Shown here in pieces: positions 1 through 5,609 of a DNA stretch of 11,057 bases. The stretch's first letter is position 1; the number at the start of each line of letters is the position of its first letter. Made by a program: the position numbers and the translations under genes. The notes beneath the pieces were generated by a model. That model had not been told where the DNA came from, did no database searches, and saw only the letters and a list, made by a program, of their open reading frames with translations. Origin of the DNA: an uncultured Bacteroidales bacterium (lineage in GTDB: Bacteria; Bacteroidota; Bacteroidia; Bacteroidales; Lentimicrobiaceae); NCBI GenBank assembly GCA_937864935.1, contig CALMDN010000200.1, forward strand, positions 1 through 11,057. Reading direction: 5' to 3'.

Positions 1-698
1 ACATGGGCCAGCCCCACCTGCTTACCAAATTTATGTCGATCGGCGACCCGGAGAAGATGAAAATCAGCCGGCGCATAGCCTTTGTATGGGCCATACCTGC
101 TTTTGCAGGTGCCATAGCCATCGGGATCCTGGGAACAGCCATGTACGGAGACAATTTCTTTGCGGATGCCGAACGCATCATGCCGCAGATGGCTACCGAC
201 CTGATGCCTGCATGGATTGCCGGAATTCTGATTTCGGCAGCCATAGCAGCCATGATGTCAACAGCCGACAGCCTGCTTTTGGTAGTCTCTTCAACGGTGG
301 CCGAAGATTTCTGTCATCATGTGCTCCGGCTGAAGCTTTCGCCGAAAGCGATGGTTAACCTGAGCAGGTTGGTTACGCTTTCGGTGGGGTTGGCGGCCTT
401 TGTCATCGCAGTTACTTCAGAGAAGCTGATCTTTTCAATGGTCTCCTATGCCTGGGCTGGATTGGGTTCGTCGTTCGGACCGGCAATACTGCTGATGTTG
501 TGGTGGAAGAAAACTACCTGGCAGGGTGTATTGGCCGGTATGATCACAGGAGCTGTATCAACTGTAATCTGGACAGAAATCCATTGGCTCGACCAGATGA
601 TTTCGGTGCGGTTTGTTTCGTTTGTAGTGGCTTTTAGTGCTGTAATTCTGGTAAGCCGGGTGACCCTTGGCAGGCAGGGTTCTACTGCTTCAGTCTGA
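1..698 (+). CDS. Sodium/solute symporter (PutP/SSS family), C-terminal part, 5' end outside window
   Basis: This is the C-terminal part (231 visible residues from base 3) of an inner-membrane Na+-coupled symporter, closest in feel to sodium/proline symporters. The visible protein opens with GQPHLLTKFM, which matches the loop G-Q-P-H-x-L-x-x-F-M that lies in the middle of PutP-like proteins, so the ATG at base 3 is an internal methionine and the gene starts upstream of the window. Hydrophobic helices follow at about residues 24-46, 70-100, 119-138, 143-166, 174-192 and 202-220. The helix with AAMMSTADSLLL carries Ser86-Thr87, at the place where PutP has its sodium-binding Ser340/Thr341 (family knowledge). 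The last 17 bases overlap the 3' end of the convergent glycosyltransferase gene and no terminator hairpin is visible. The substrate cannot be fixed from this fragment; proline, pantothenate-like or sugar acids are all possible. Confidence 0.85.
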   Translation, partial: MGQPHLLTKFMSIGDPEKMKISRRIAFVWAIPAFAGAIAIGILGTAMYGDNFFADAERIMPQMATDLMPAWIAGILISAAIAAMMSTADSLLLVVSSTVAEDFCHHVLRLKLSPKAMVNLSRLVTLSVGLAAFVIAVTSEKLIFSMVSYAWAGLGSSFGPAILLMLWWKKTTWQGVLAGMITGAVSTVIWTEIHWLDQMISVRFVSFVVAFSAVILVSRVTLGRQGSTASV

Positions 699-1815
699 TT
701 ACCTGTTCAATGCAATTCCAGAGCCTTTCAGCTGATTTATCCCAGGTAAAGACTGCTGCCTTTTGACTACCTTTTTCAGTCAGTTGTTCGCGCAGTGCCG
801 GGTTGACTGCGATGCTGGTCATGGCAGCTGCGATGTCGGCCGGATCGAAAGGATTAACCAGCAGGGCTGCATCTCCGGCAATCTCAGGCATGGATGTAAC
901 ATTGGAGGTAATCACCGGGGTGCCGCAGCGGAAGGCCTCAACGATCGGAATTCCGAAACCTTCGAAGTACGACACATAGGTAAGTGCAATGGCCGACCCC
1001 ATCACAGAACGCATATCACCGGATTCGAGTCGGCCGGCAAACACAACATCCTTGCGGAATTTCATCTGATCATAGACTTCAGCGATTTCACCGGTCCACC
1101 ATTTCCGGGCTCCGGCAATCAGGAGTACGGTGTCGCTGCGGTCTTTTTCTTTAAAGAGATCGAAGGCCCTGAAGAGGTTAACCAGGTTTTTACGCGGATG
1201 AAGCGCCCCTACAAAGAAGAAATAGGGTCTGCCCCCCGTAAACCGCACCCGGATAGCCGCTGCAGTTTCGGTGCTTACCGGCGCATAGCTTTCATTGGCA
1301 CCATTGTAGACTACCGTAATTTTTTCAGGATCAACGGCATACTGTTTAACTATATCCGATTTTGAAAATTCAGATACAGTGGCAATCCGGCTGGCTTTGC
1401 GGGCATATCTCCTGAAGAAGGTTCGGTAATAGAACCTTTCAGCAACCGGCAGATCGGCCGGGTAGTGCTCAAAATTCAGGTCGTGGAAAACGGCAATGGA
1501 AGGAATCTTTGTCCCCAGCGACAGATAGCCGTCGGGTGACAGAAAAATGTCGGCTTTTTCCTTTTTAAGAAGGATCCTTACAGAGATCTCAAACCAGATA
1601 AAATAGAGCAGCGGATGACGGGCAGGCGGCCACATCACCACCGGCTTTACGTTGTCAGAAAAGACAAACTCAGGATGCCAGGGCCTGTCGAAAATGAAGA
1701 TAAAGGTATGCTCAGGATGCGACCGGGTGATTCTTTTCAGATTCTCATAGCTGAACCAGCCGATACCTTCGAGCTTTCCGTGAAGCAACAACCGAGTGTT
1801 TACAGCGATCTTCAA
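682..1815 (-). CDS. Glycosyltransferase, GT4 family (GT-B fold)
   Basis: A 377-residue retaining glycosyltransferase of the GT4 type, expected to act in the cytoplasm or at the inner membrane face and to transfer a nucleotide-activated sugar onto a growing glycan. The N-terminal acceptor domain begins MKIAVNTRLLLHGKLEGIGW, typical of this family. The C-terminal donor domain shows FFFVGALHPRKN (about 199-210; Lys209 contacts donor phosphates in relatives) and the E-x7-E motif EGFGIPIVE with Glu285 and Glu293. The start is TTG (bases 1815-1813). Upstream in frame there is no ATG or GTG before a TAA at 1842-1840, and the protein N-terminus looks complete, so TTG is very likely real. The gene is divergent from the flippase and shares its 162-bp control region, which suggests it helps build the same polysaccharide. 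The exact sugar and linkage are unknown. Confidence 0.88.
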   Translation of the reverse strand: MKIAVNTRLLLHGKLEGIGWFSYENLKRITRSHPEHTFIFIFDRPWHPEFVFSDNVKPVVMWPPARHPLLYFIWFEISVRILLKKEKADIFLSPDGYLSLGTKIPSIAVFHDLNFEHYPADLPVAERFYYRTFFRRYARKASRIATVSEFSKSDIVKQYAVDPEKITVVYNGANESYAPVSTETAAAIRVRFTGGRPYFFFVGALHPRKNLVNLFRAFDLFKEKDRSDTVLLIAGARKWWTGEIAEVYDQMKFRKDVVFAGRLESGDMRSVMGSAIALTYVSYFEGFGIPIVEAFRCGTPVITSNVTSMPEIAGDAALLVNPFDPADIAAAMTSIAVNPALREQLTEKGSQKAAVFTWDKSAERLWNCIEQVIRLKQ

Positions 1816-1857
1816 TTCCTTAAGTTTTGTCCGCCTGATTTATTCAGCGTGTGAAGG

Positions 1858-1888
1858 CTTGTAATGATCAGGAATAATGATATTTTTG
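1858..1888 (+). promoter_or_regulatory. Candidate Bacteroidota-type promoter for the flippase gene
   Basis: The -7 box TATTTTTG at 1881-1888 fits the Bacteroidota consensus TAnnTTTG. A -33-like CTTG lies at 1858-1861, exactly 19 nt upstream, which is within the usual spacing. Transcription would start near 1893 and give a leader of about 85 nt before the flippase ATG at 1978. The match is by eye and untested. Confidence 0.5.
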
Positions 1889-1890
1889 CG

Positions 1891-1898
1891 CAAATTTA
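1891..1898 (-). promoter_or_regulatory. Candidate -7 box for the divergent glycosyltransferase gene
   Basis: Read on the minus strand, 1898-1891 is TAAATTTG, a full match to TAnnTTTG. It faces the plus-strand box at 1881-1888 with only two bases (CG) between them, so the two promoters would compete. No good TTTG-like -33 element is present at the expected distance; the nearest is GTTA at about 1919-1916, which weakens the call. Transcription would begin near 1885, about 70 nt before the TTG start. Confidence 0.35.
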
Positions 1899-1917
1899 TA
1901 ATTATTAATCTTCAGTA

Positions 1918-1938
1918 ACGGGATTATTTGCATCCCGT
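1918..1938. repeat. 7-bp inverted repeat in the flippase leader
   Basis: ACGGGAT at 1918-1924 and ATCCCGT at 1932-1938 are perfect inverted copies around the 7-nt spacer TATTTGC. The repeat lies downstream of the predicted flippase start site, in its leader, and overlaps the place where the -33 element of the divergent promoter should sit. It could be an RNA hairpin or the operator of a dimeric regulator. No T-tract follows, so it is not an intrinsic terminator. Confidence 0.45.
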
Positions 1939-1977
1939 AAACCTGTTAACGAAGCTCTCGAGGAGTTTCACCATGCA

Positions 1978-3435
1978 ATGCAGCGAAAATTTCTGACCAA
2001 CCTGGGTTTCCTTCTTTTGCTCAATCTGCTCATCAAGCCATTCTGGATTTTTGGCATTGACAGAACTGTGCAGAATGTGGTAGGTGCCCAGGACTTCGGA
2101 TTCTATTTCGTTGTGTTTAATTTTTCTTTTCTGTTCAATATCCTGCTCGATTTCGGGATCACCAACTTCAACAACCGGAATATCGCTCAGAATTCACAGC
2201 TTCTGAACAAACACTTCTCAGGAATCCTGATCATAAAGTTCTTACTGGCCATCGTTTATTTTATATTGACTTTTTCTGTTGGTCTGTTATGGGGATTCAG
2301 GGGCAATGAGTTGTGGATTCTGGCTTTGCTGGCGCTGAATCAGTTTTTTATCTCTCTGATTCTCTATCTGCGGTCCAATATTTCCGCCCTGCTGTTGTTC
2401 AAGACCGACAGCCTGCTCTCGGTACTCGACAGGGTGCTGATGATTGCCATCTGCAGTGTGCTGCTCTGGGGCAATATCACCCATCAGCAATTCAGGATTG
2501 AGTGGTTTGTTTATACCCAGACGATCTCCTACATCATCACTGCTTTCATTGCTTTTATTATTGTCATGAAAAAGGCTTCATTCAGGAAGCTTAACTGGAA
2601 TTCAGCTTTTTTTATGATGATTCTTAAGCAGAGCCTGCCATTTGCCTTGCTGTTTCTGCTGATGACATTCTACAACCGCTTTGATACAGTGATGATCAAG
2701 CGGATGCTGTCAGGGAATGAAGGCAACATTCAGGCTGGCATTTATGCACATGCTTACCGTTTGCTCGATGCCTCCAACAACATCGCATACCTGTTTTCAG
2801 TGCTGCTGTTGCCCCTCTTTGCCCGTCTGATCAAGAAAGGCCCGGGACTGGAGAATCTGGTGAGGTTATCCTTTTCCATCCTGTTTGTCAGCTCGGTGAT
2901 TCTTGCAACAGGCTCGGCGTTTTACCGGGTTGAGCTCATGGACCTGATGTATGAAAACTACGTTCAGGAATCGGCATCGGTATTTGCAGTGCTGATGGGA
3001 TGTTTTGTTGCAATATCCACCACCTACGTGTTCGGGACCCTGCTCACGGCCAACGGCAGCCTGAAAATGCTCAATCTTGCTGCTGCACTGGGTATGCTGC
3101 TCAACATCGTGATGAACCTGATCCTTATTCCGGCCTACGGGGCACTCGGATCTGCATGGGCCAGTCTGATAACCCAGGTTTCCATGGCCATCGTACAGGT
3201 AATCCTTGCCCAGATGATCTTCCGGTTCAGGGTAAATCTGCGCTATCTGGTTTCTCTGGTGGTTTTTGTCATCGTGGTGGTCCTGCTCAACCTGATCAGC
3301 ACCTCCCTCGGTCTTTTCTGGGTGAAGTCTTTCCTGCTGATGGCTGCGCTCTCAGTTCTCACTGCCATGGGGTTGAAGCTGCTCGATATCGGGAATTTCA
3401 TCAGAATCGTCGGTGGAAGCAAAACTCCTGCATAG
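1978..3435 (+). CDS. Polysaccharide flippase, Wzx-like (MOP superfamily)
   Basis: A 485-residue polytopic membrane protein expected to flip undecaprenyl-diphosphate-linked glycan units across the inner membrane. About 12-14 hydrophobic helices can be counted, including residues 9-26, 40-57, 84-105, 112-132, 151-165, 181-197, 212-231, 270-284, 299-314, 334-352, 364-382, 391-411, 423-445 and 450-468. The segment FYNRFDTVMIKRM (231-243) puts charged residues Arg234 and Asp236 inside the membrane region, as Wzx proteins do, and the C-terminal part has the family's GxLxxxxxxxxGxxxNxxxNxxLIPxxGxxGSAxA pattern. The length is usual for the family. The ATG at 1978 lies 12 nt after GGAG (1962-1965); an ATG at 1973 is out of frame and dies within eight codons. 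It is followed 75 bp later by the first wzz gene. No polysaccharide type can be assigned. Confidence 0.88.
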   Translation: MQRKFLTNLGFLLLLNLLIKPFWIFGIDRTVQNVVGAQDFGFYFVVFNFSFLFNILLDFGITNFNNRNIAQNSQLLNKHFSGILIIKFLLAIVYFILTFSVGLLWGFRGNELWILALLALNQFFISLILYLRSNISALLLFKTDSLLSVLDRVLMIAICSVLLWGNITHQQFRIEWFVYTQTISYIITAFIAFIIVMKKASFRKLNWNSAFFMMILKQSLPFALLFLLMTFYNRFDTVMIKRMLSGNEGNIQAGIYAHAYRLLDASNNIAYLFSVLLLPLFARLIKKGPGLENLVRLSFSILFVSSVILATGSAFYRVELMDLMYENYVQESASVFAVLMGCFVAISTTYVFGTLLTANGSLKMLNLAAALGMLLNIVMNLILIPAYGALGSAWASLITQVSMAIVQVILAQMIFRFRVNLRYLVSLVVFVIVVVLLNLISTSLGLFWVKSFLLMAALSVLTAMGLKLLDIGNFIRIVGGSKTPA

Positions 3436-3474
3436 ATATTTCTGCTGACCCGGTGATTAAGAAATATTTTTCTA

Positions 3475-3482
3475 TACCTTTG
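3475..3482 (+). promoter_or_regulatory. Candidate promoter -7 box for the wzz-wzz-ligase genes
   Basis: TACCTTTG at 3475-3482 is a full match to the Bacteroidota TAnnTTTG element and is identical to the -7 box of the efp promoter in this same window. The expected -33 site (about 3452-3455) reads GGTG, a weak match. A start near 3488 would leave a leader of about 23 nt before the ATG at 3511. This suggests the chain-length genes can be transcribed apart from the flippase 40 bp upstream. Confidence 0.5.
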
Positions 3483-3510
3483 ACCCTCCAAACCGAACTA
3501 ACATTCCTAT

Positions 3511-4581
3511 ATGTCGGAGAATAAGTTATCAGAGATCAGGGATTTTGACTCGACCAGCCTTGGAATGTTTTTATACAACTGGCGTAAGCACCTGATAATC
3601 ATTAGTATAGTAGCAGCTGTTCTGGCTTCTGTATTCTCATCACCCATCTTCATCACACCTCTCTACAAATCAACGGTAGTTCTATTTCCTGTTTCAAGCA
3701 ATTCTGTTTCGAAGGCCCTGCTTACCGATCAGCCGGCTGCCAAATCCGACATTCTTGAGTTTGGAGAGGATGAGCAGACTGAACAAATGCTGCAGATACT
3801 CAGTTCGAGTGTGATACGTGACAAGGTGGTGAAGAAGTTTGACCTGATGAAACACTACGGCATCAGCAATGATTCAAAGTACAAGTACACCAGTCTGTAT
3901 AAGGAATACGAAAGTAACATTACTTTCAGGCGCACAGAGTTTATGGCAGTGAAGATTACGGTTCTTGACAAGGACCCGCAAATGGCTGCTGATATTGCAA
4001 ATACCATTTCAGAACTGCTCGATTCCACCAAAAATGCCATGCAACGTGAAAGGGCCATTAAGGGATTTAAAATTGTTGAGCAGGAATACAACCGGCTGCA
4101 GGACGAAATATCGCGCATGGAAGATTCTCTGAAAAAGATCAGGGAAGCCGGTGTTTTTGATTACGAGTCTCAGTCCGAGATGATCACACAGCAGCTGGCC
4201 ATTGAAGTTGCCAGAGGCAATACCCGTGGAATCAAAGCCTTGGAGGATAAACTGAGTGTGCTGGCTGAATATGGGGGAGCCTATGTCTCTTTGCGTGATC
4301 AGCTTGAGCATGAGAAGAAACAGCTCAGTTACCTGAAAGCCCGGTATGAGGAAGCCAAAGTAGATGCCCAGGAAAACCTTCCCCAGAAATTTGTGGTAGA
4401 ATCTGCATTCAAAGCAGAAAAAAAGTCTTATCCTGTTCGCTGGATCATTGTACTCGTGGCTACAATTGCTGCCTTTTTCCTGTCGGTTCTGGTTATTATT
4501 GGTCTTGAGAAGTTTGCCAAACCAGACTTGTTAAAAAAAAAACTTCATTTCCACCGAAGCAAAGAATCAATTTCCGCGTAA
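3511..4581 (+). CDS. Wzz-type chain-length determinant / polysaccharide co-polymerase, first copy
   Basis: A 356-residue inner-membrane protein with the typical polysaccharide co-polymerase layout: a short cytoplasmic N-terminus, TM1 at about 26-47, a large periplasmic domain rich in helix and coiled coil (about 165-285), and TM2 at about 310-332 introduced by KKSYPVRW. Such proteins set the length of O-antigen or exopolysaccharide made by Wzy. There is no Walker A motif or tyrosine cluster, so it is not a fused BY-kinase, and no separate kinase gene is nearby. The gene is paralogous to the next one (shared FDL.(R/K)HY, DYESQ and YPVRW). Its TAA overlaps the next ATG by one base (TAATG), which implies translational coupling. 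Ten consecutive A residues at 4533-4542 encode the end of Leu341 and Lys342-344, just after TM2; a -1 slip there would fuse this protein to the next one. Confidence 0.85.
   Translation: MSENKLSEIRDFDSTSLGMFLYNWRKHLIIISIVAAVLASVFSSPIFITPLYKSTVVLFPVSSNSVSKALLTDQPAAKSDILEFGEDEQTEQMLQILSSSVIRDKVVKKFDLMKHYGISNDSKYKYTSLYKEYESNITFRRTEFMAVKITVLDKDPQMAADIANTISELLDSTKNAMQRERAIKGFKIVEQEYNRLQDEISRMEDSLKKIREAGVFDYESQSEMITQQLAIEVARGNTRGIKALEDKLSVLAEYGGAYVSLRDQLEHEKKQLSYLKARYEEAKVDAQENLPQKFVVESAFKAEKKSYPVRWIIVLVATIAAFFLSVLVIIGLEKFAKPDLLKKKLHFHRSKESISA
4533..4542 (+). other. A10 slippery run near the 3' end of the first wzz gene
   Basis: Ten A residues are read TTA AAA AAA AAA CTT in the zero frame. Runs of nine or more A are a well-known substrate for RNA-polymerase slippage and ribosomal frameshifting in bacteria. 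After one extra A in the mRNA, or a -1 shift, the reading frame from 4542 gives 13 sense codons (T-S-F-P-P-K-Q-R-I-N-F-R-V) and then enters the ATG of the second wzz gene in its own frame, with no stop. The run and the open frame are seen directly; real slippage is inference. Confidence 0.45.
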
Positions 4582-5579
4582 TGGACAATATTAAGCCAAC
4601 CATGGAAAACTACTTCAGTAATATCCATCTGATGAAAATTTTTATCAAATGGAGATGGCACCTGATCATTATTGCATCTGTGGCAGCTTTTTTTGCCTTT
4701 ATATTTTCAGGTTCATTTTTTATCAAACCAAGGTTCAAATCGTTTGCCCTGATTTATCCTTCAAATATTGCACCTTATTCTGATGAAAGTGAATCGGAGC
4801 AGATGCTGCAATGGCTGATGTCGAGAGACATCCGTGACAGTGTTATCAAAAAATTCGACCTGGCTCGTCATTATAAAATTGACAGCAGCTACCGCTACTA
4901 CCAGTCAGCAATGGCCAATCTTTACAATGAAAATGTGAAGATCAACAAGACTCAGTGGGAGTCCATTGAAATTGAGGTGACCGACACCGATCCCCAGCTG
5001 GCCAACGACATGGTGAATGCAATCATTGAATTCTGCAACAAGAAAATCCAGAAAATTCACCGCGATAAGTACTTCGAGGTGGTATTGAGCATCGGACGCA
5101 CCCTTCAGGTGCAGCGTGCGCAACTCGACAGTATTGAGAAACAGCTGTCATACCTTCGCCAGAATTACGAATTGATTGATTATGAATCACAGGCACGCGA
5201 AATAACCCGTGGTTACCTGCGCACTGTTGATGGCTCGAACTCAACGAACATCAATATGAAGGATGTATTGCGCATGAAATCAAATTTCGAACAGAAAGCA
5301 GGTGAGATGGCTATTCTGACCCAGCGCAGGAACGATATTCTCCACAATTATGCTGAATTTGAACTGAAATATGATCAGGCCTTCTACGATGCGCAGAAAG
5401 AGTTTACCTATACCAACCTGGTAACCCCTCCTGTAGTTGCCGACAAGAAAGCTTATCCGGTCAGGTGGCTCATTGTACTTTATTCAGTGTTTGCTTCCCT
5501 CTTTTTTGCAGTGGTTGTTATTTCGGTTGCAGAGAACCGCAGGATCAATGATGAACTGAAGAACCTCTCTGCAGGTTGA
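4581..5579 (+). CDS. Wzz-type chain-length determinant, second tandem copy
   Basis: A 332-residue paralog of the preceding protein with the same topology: TM1 at about 27-47, a periplasmic helical domain with coiled-coil-like heptads at about 160-200 and 235-270, and TM2 at about 295-317 following KKAYPVRW. Shared landmarks with the first copy include ESEQMLQ versus TEQMLQ, KKFDLARHY versus KKFDLMKHY, TDPQLAND versus KDPQMAAD, and DYESQ. Divergence is strong elsewhere, so the duplication is old. It lacks the acidic 65-85 insert present in the first copy. No kinase motif is present. The ATG overlaps the upstream TAA, and the ligase gene follows after a 30-bp gap filled by an inverted repeat. 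Two Wzz proteins might form a mixed oligomer or give two chain-length classes; this is inference. Confidence 0.85.
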   Translation: MDNIKPTMENYFSNIHLMKIFIKWRWHLIIIASVAAFFAFIFSGSFFIKPRFKSFALIYPSNIAPYSDESESEQMLQWLMSRDIRDSVIKKFDLARHYKIDSSYRYYQSAMANLYNENVKINKTQWESIEIEVTDTDPQLANDMVNAIIEFCNKKIQKIHRDKYFEVVLSIGRTLQVQRAQLDSIEKQLSYLRQNYELIDYESQAREITRGYLRTVDGSNSTNINMKDVLRMKSNFEQKAGEMAILTQRRNDILHNYAEFELKYDQAFYDAQKEFTYTNLVTPPVVADKKAYPVRWLIVLYSVFASLFFAVVVISVAENRRINDELKNLSAG

Positions 5580-5604
5580 TTTTGATTATTTTCTGTAATC
5601 AAAA
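5580..5604 (+). repeat. 9-bp perfect inverted repeat filling the wzz-ligase gap
   Basis: TTTTGATTA (5580-5588) and TAATCAAAA (5596-5604) are perfect inverted copies around the spacer TTTTCTG. The repeat starts right after the wzz stop and ends five bases before the ligase ATG, where a ribosome-binding site would lie. The stem is AT-rich and has no T-tract after it, so termination is unlikely. A hairpin affecting ligase translation or an mRNA processing site is more plausible. Confidence 0.5.
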
Positions 5605-5609
5605 CGATC

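Noticed and set aside
3..5. ATG at base 3 as the start of the symporter
   Set aside because: GQPHLLTKFM is an internal loop of PutP-like proteins, and a 231-residue protein would lack the first half of the fold.
763..1365. 200-codon plus-strand frame
   Set aside because: It lies entirely inside the glycosyltransferase gene on the other strand, is rich in Cys/His/Arg and resembles no protein family.
1973..1975. ATG five bases upstream of the flippase start
   Set aside because: Out of frame and terminated after seven codons; could at most be a minimal upstream frame, with nothing to support it.
3460..3473. AGAAA/TTTCT short inverted repeat after the flippase as a terminator
   Set aside because: Only five AT-rich pairs, and it sits in the spacer of a better-supported promoter.
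3000..3524. 174-codon plus-strand frame overlapping the flippase end
   Set aside because: It is an out-of-frame shadow of the flippase with Cys/His/Pro-rich composition, and it runs across the predicted promoter and the wzz start.
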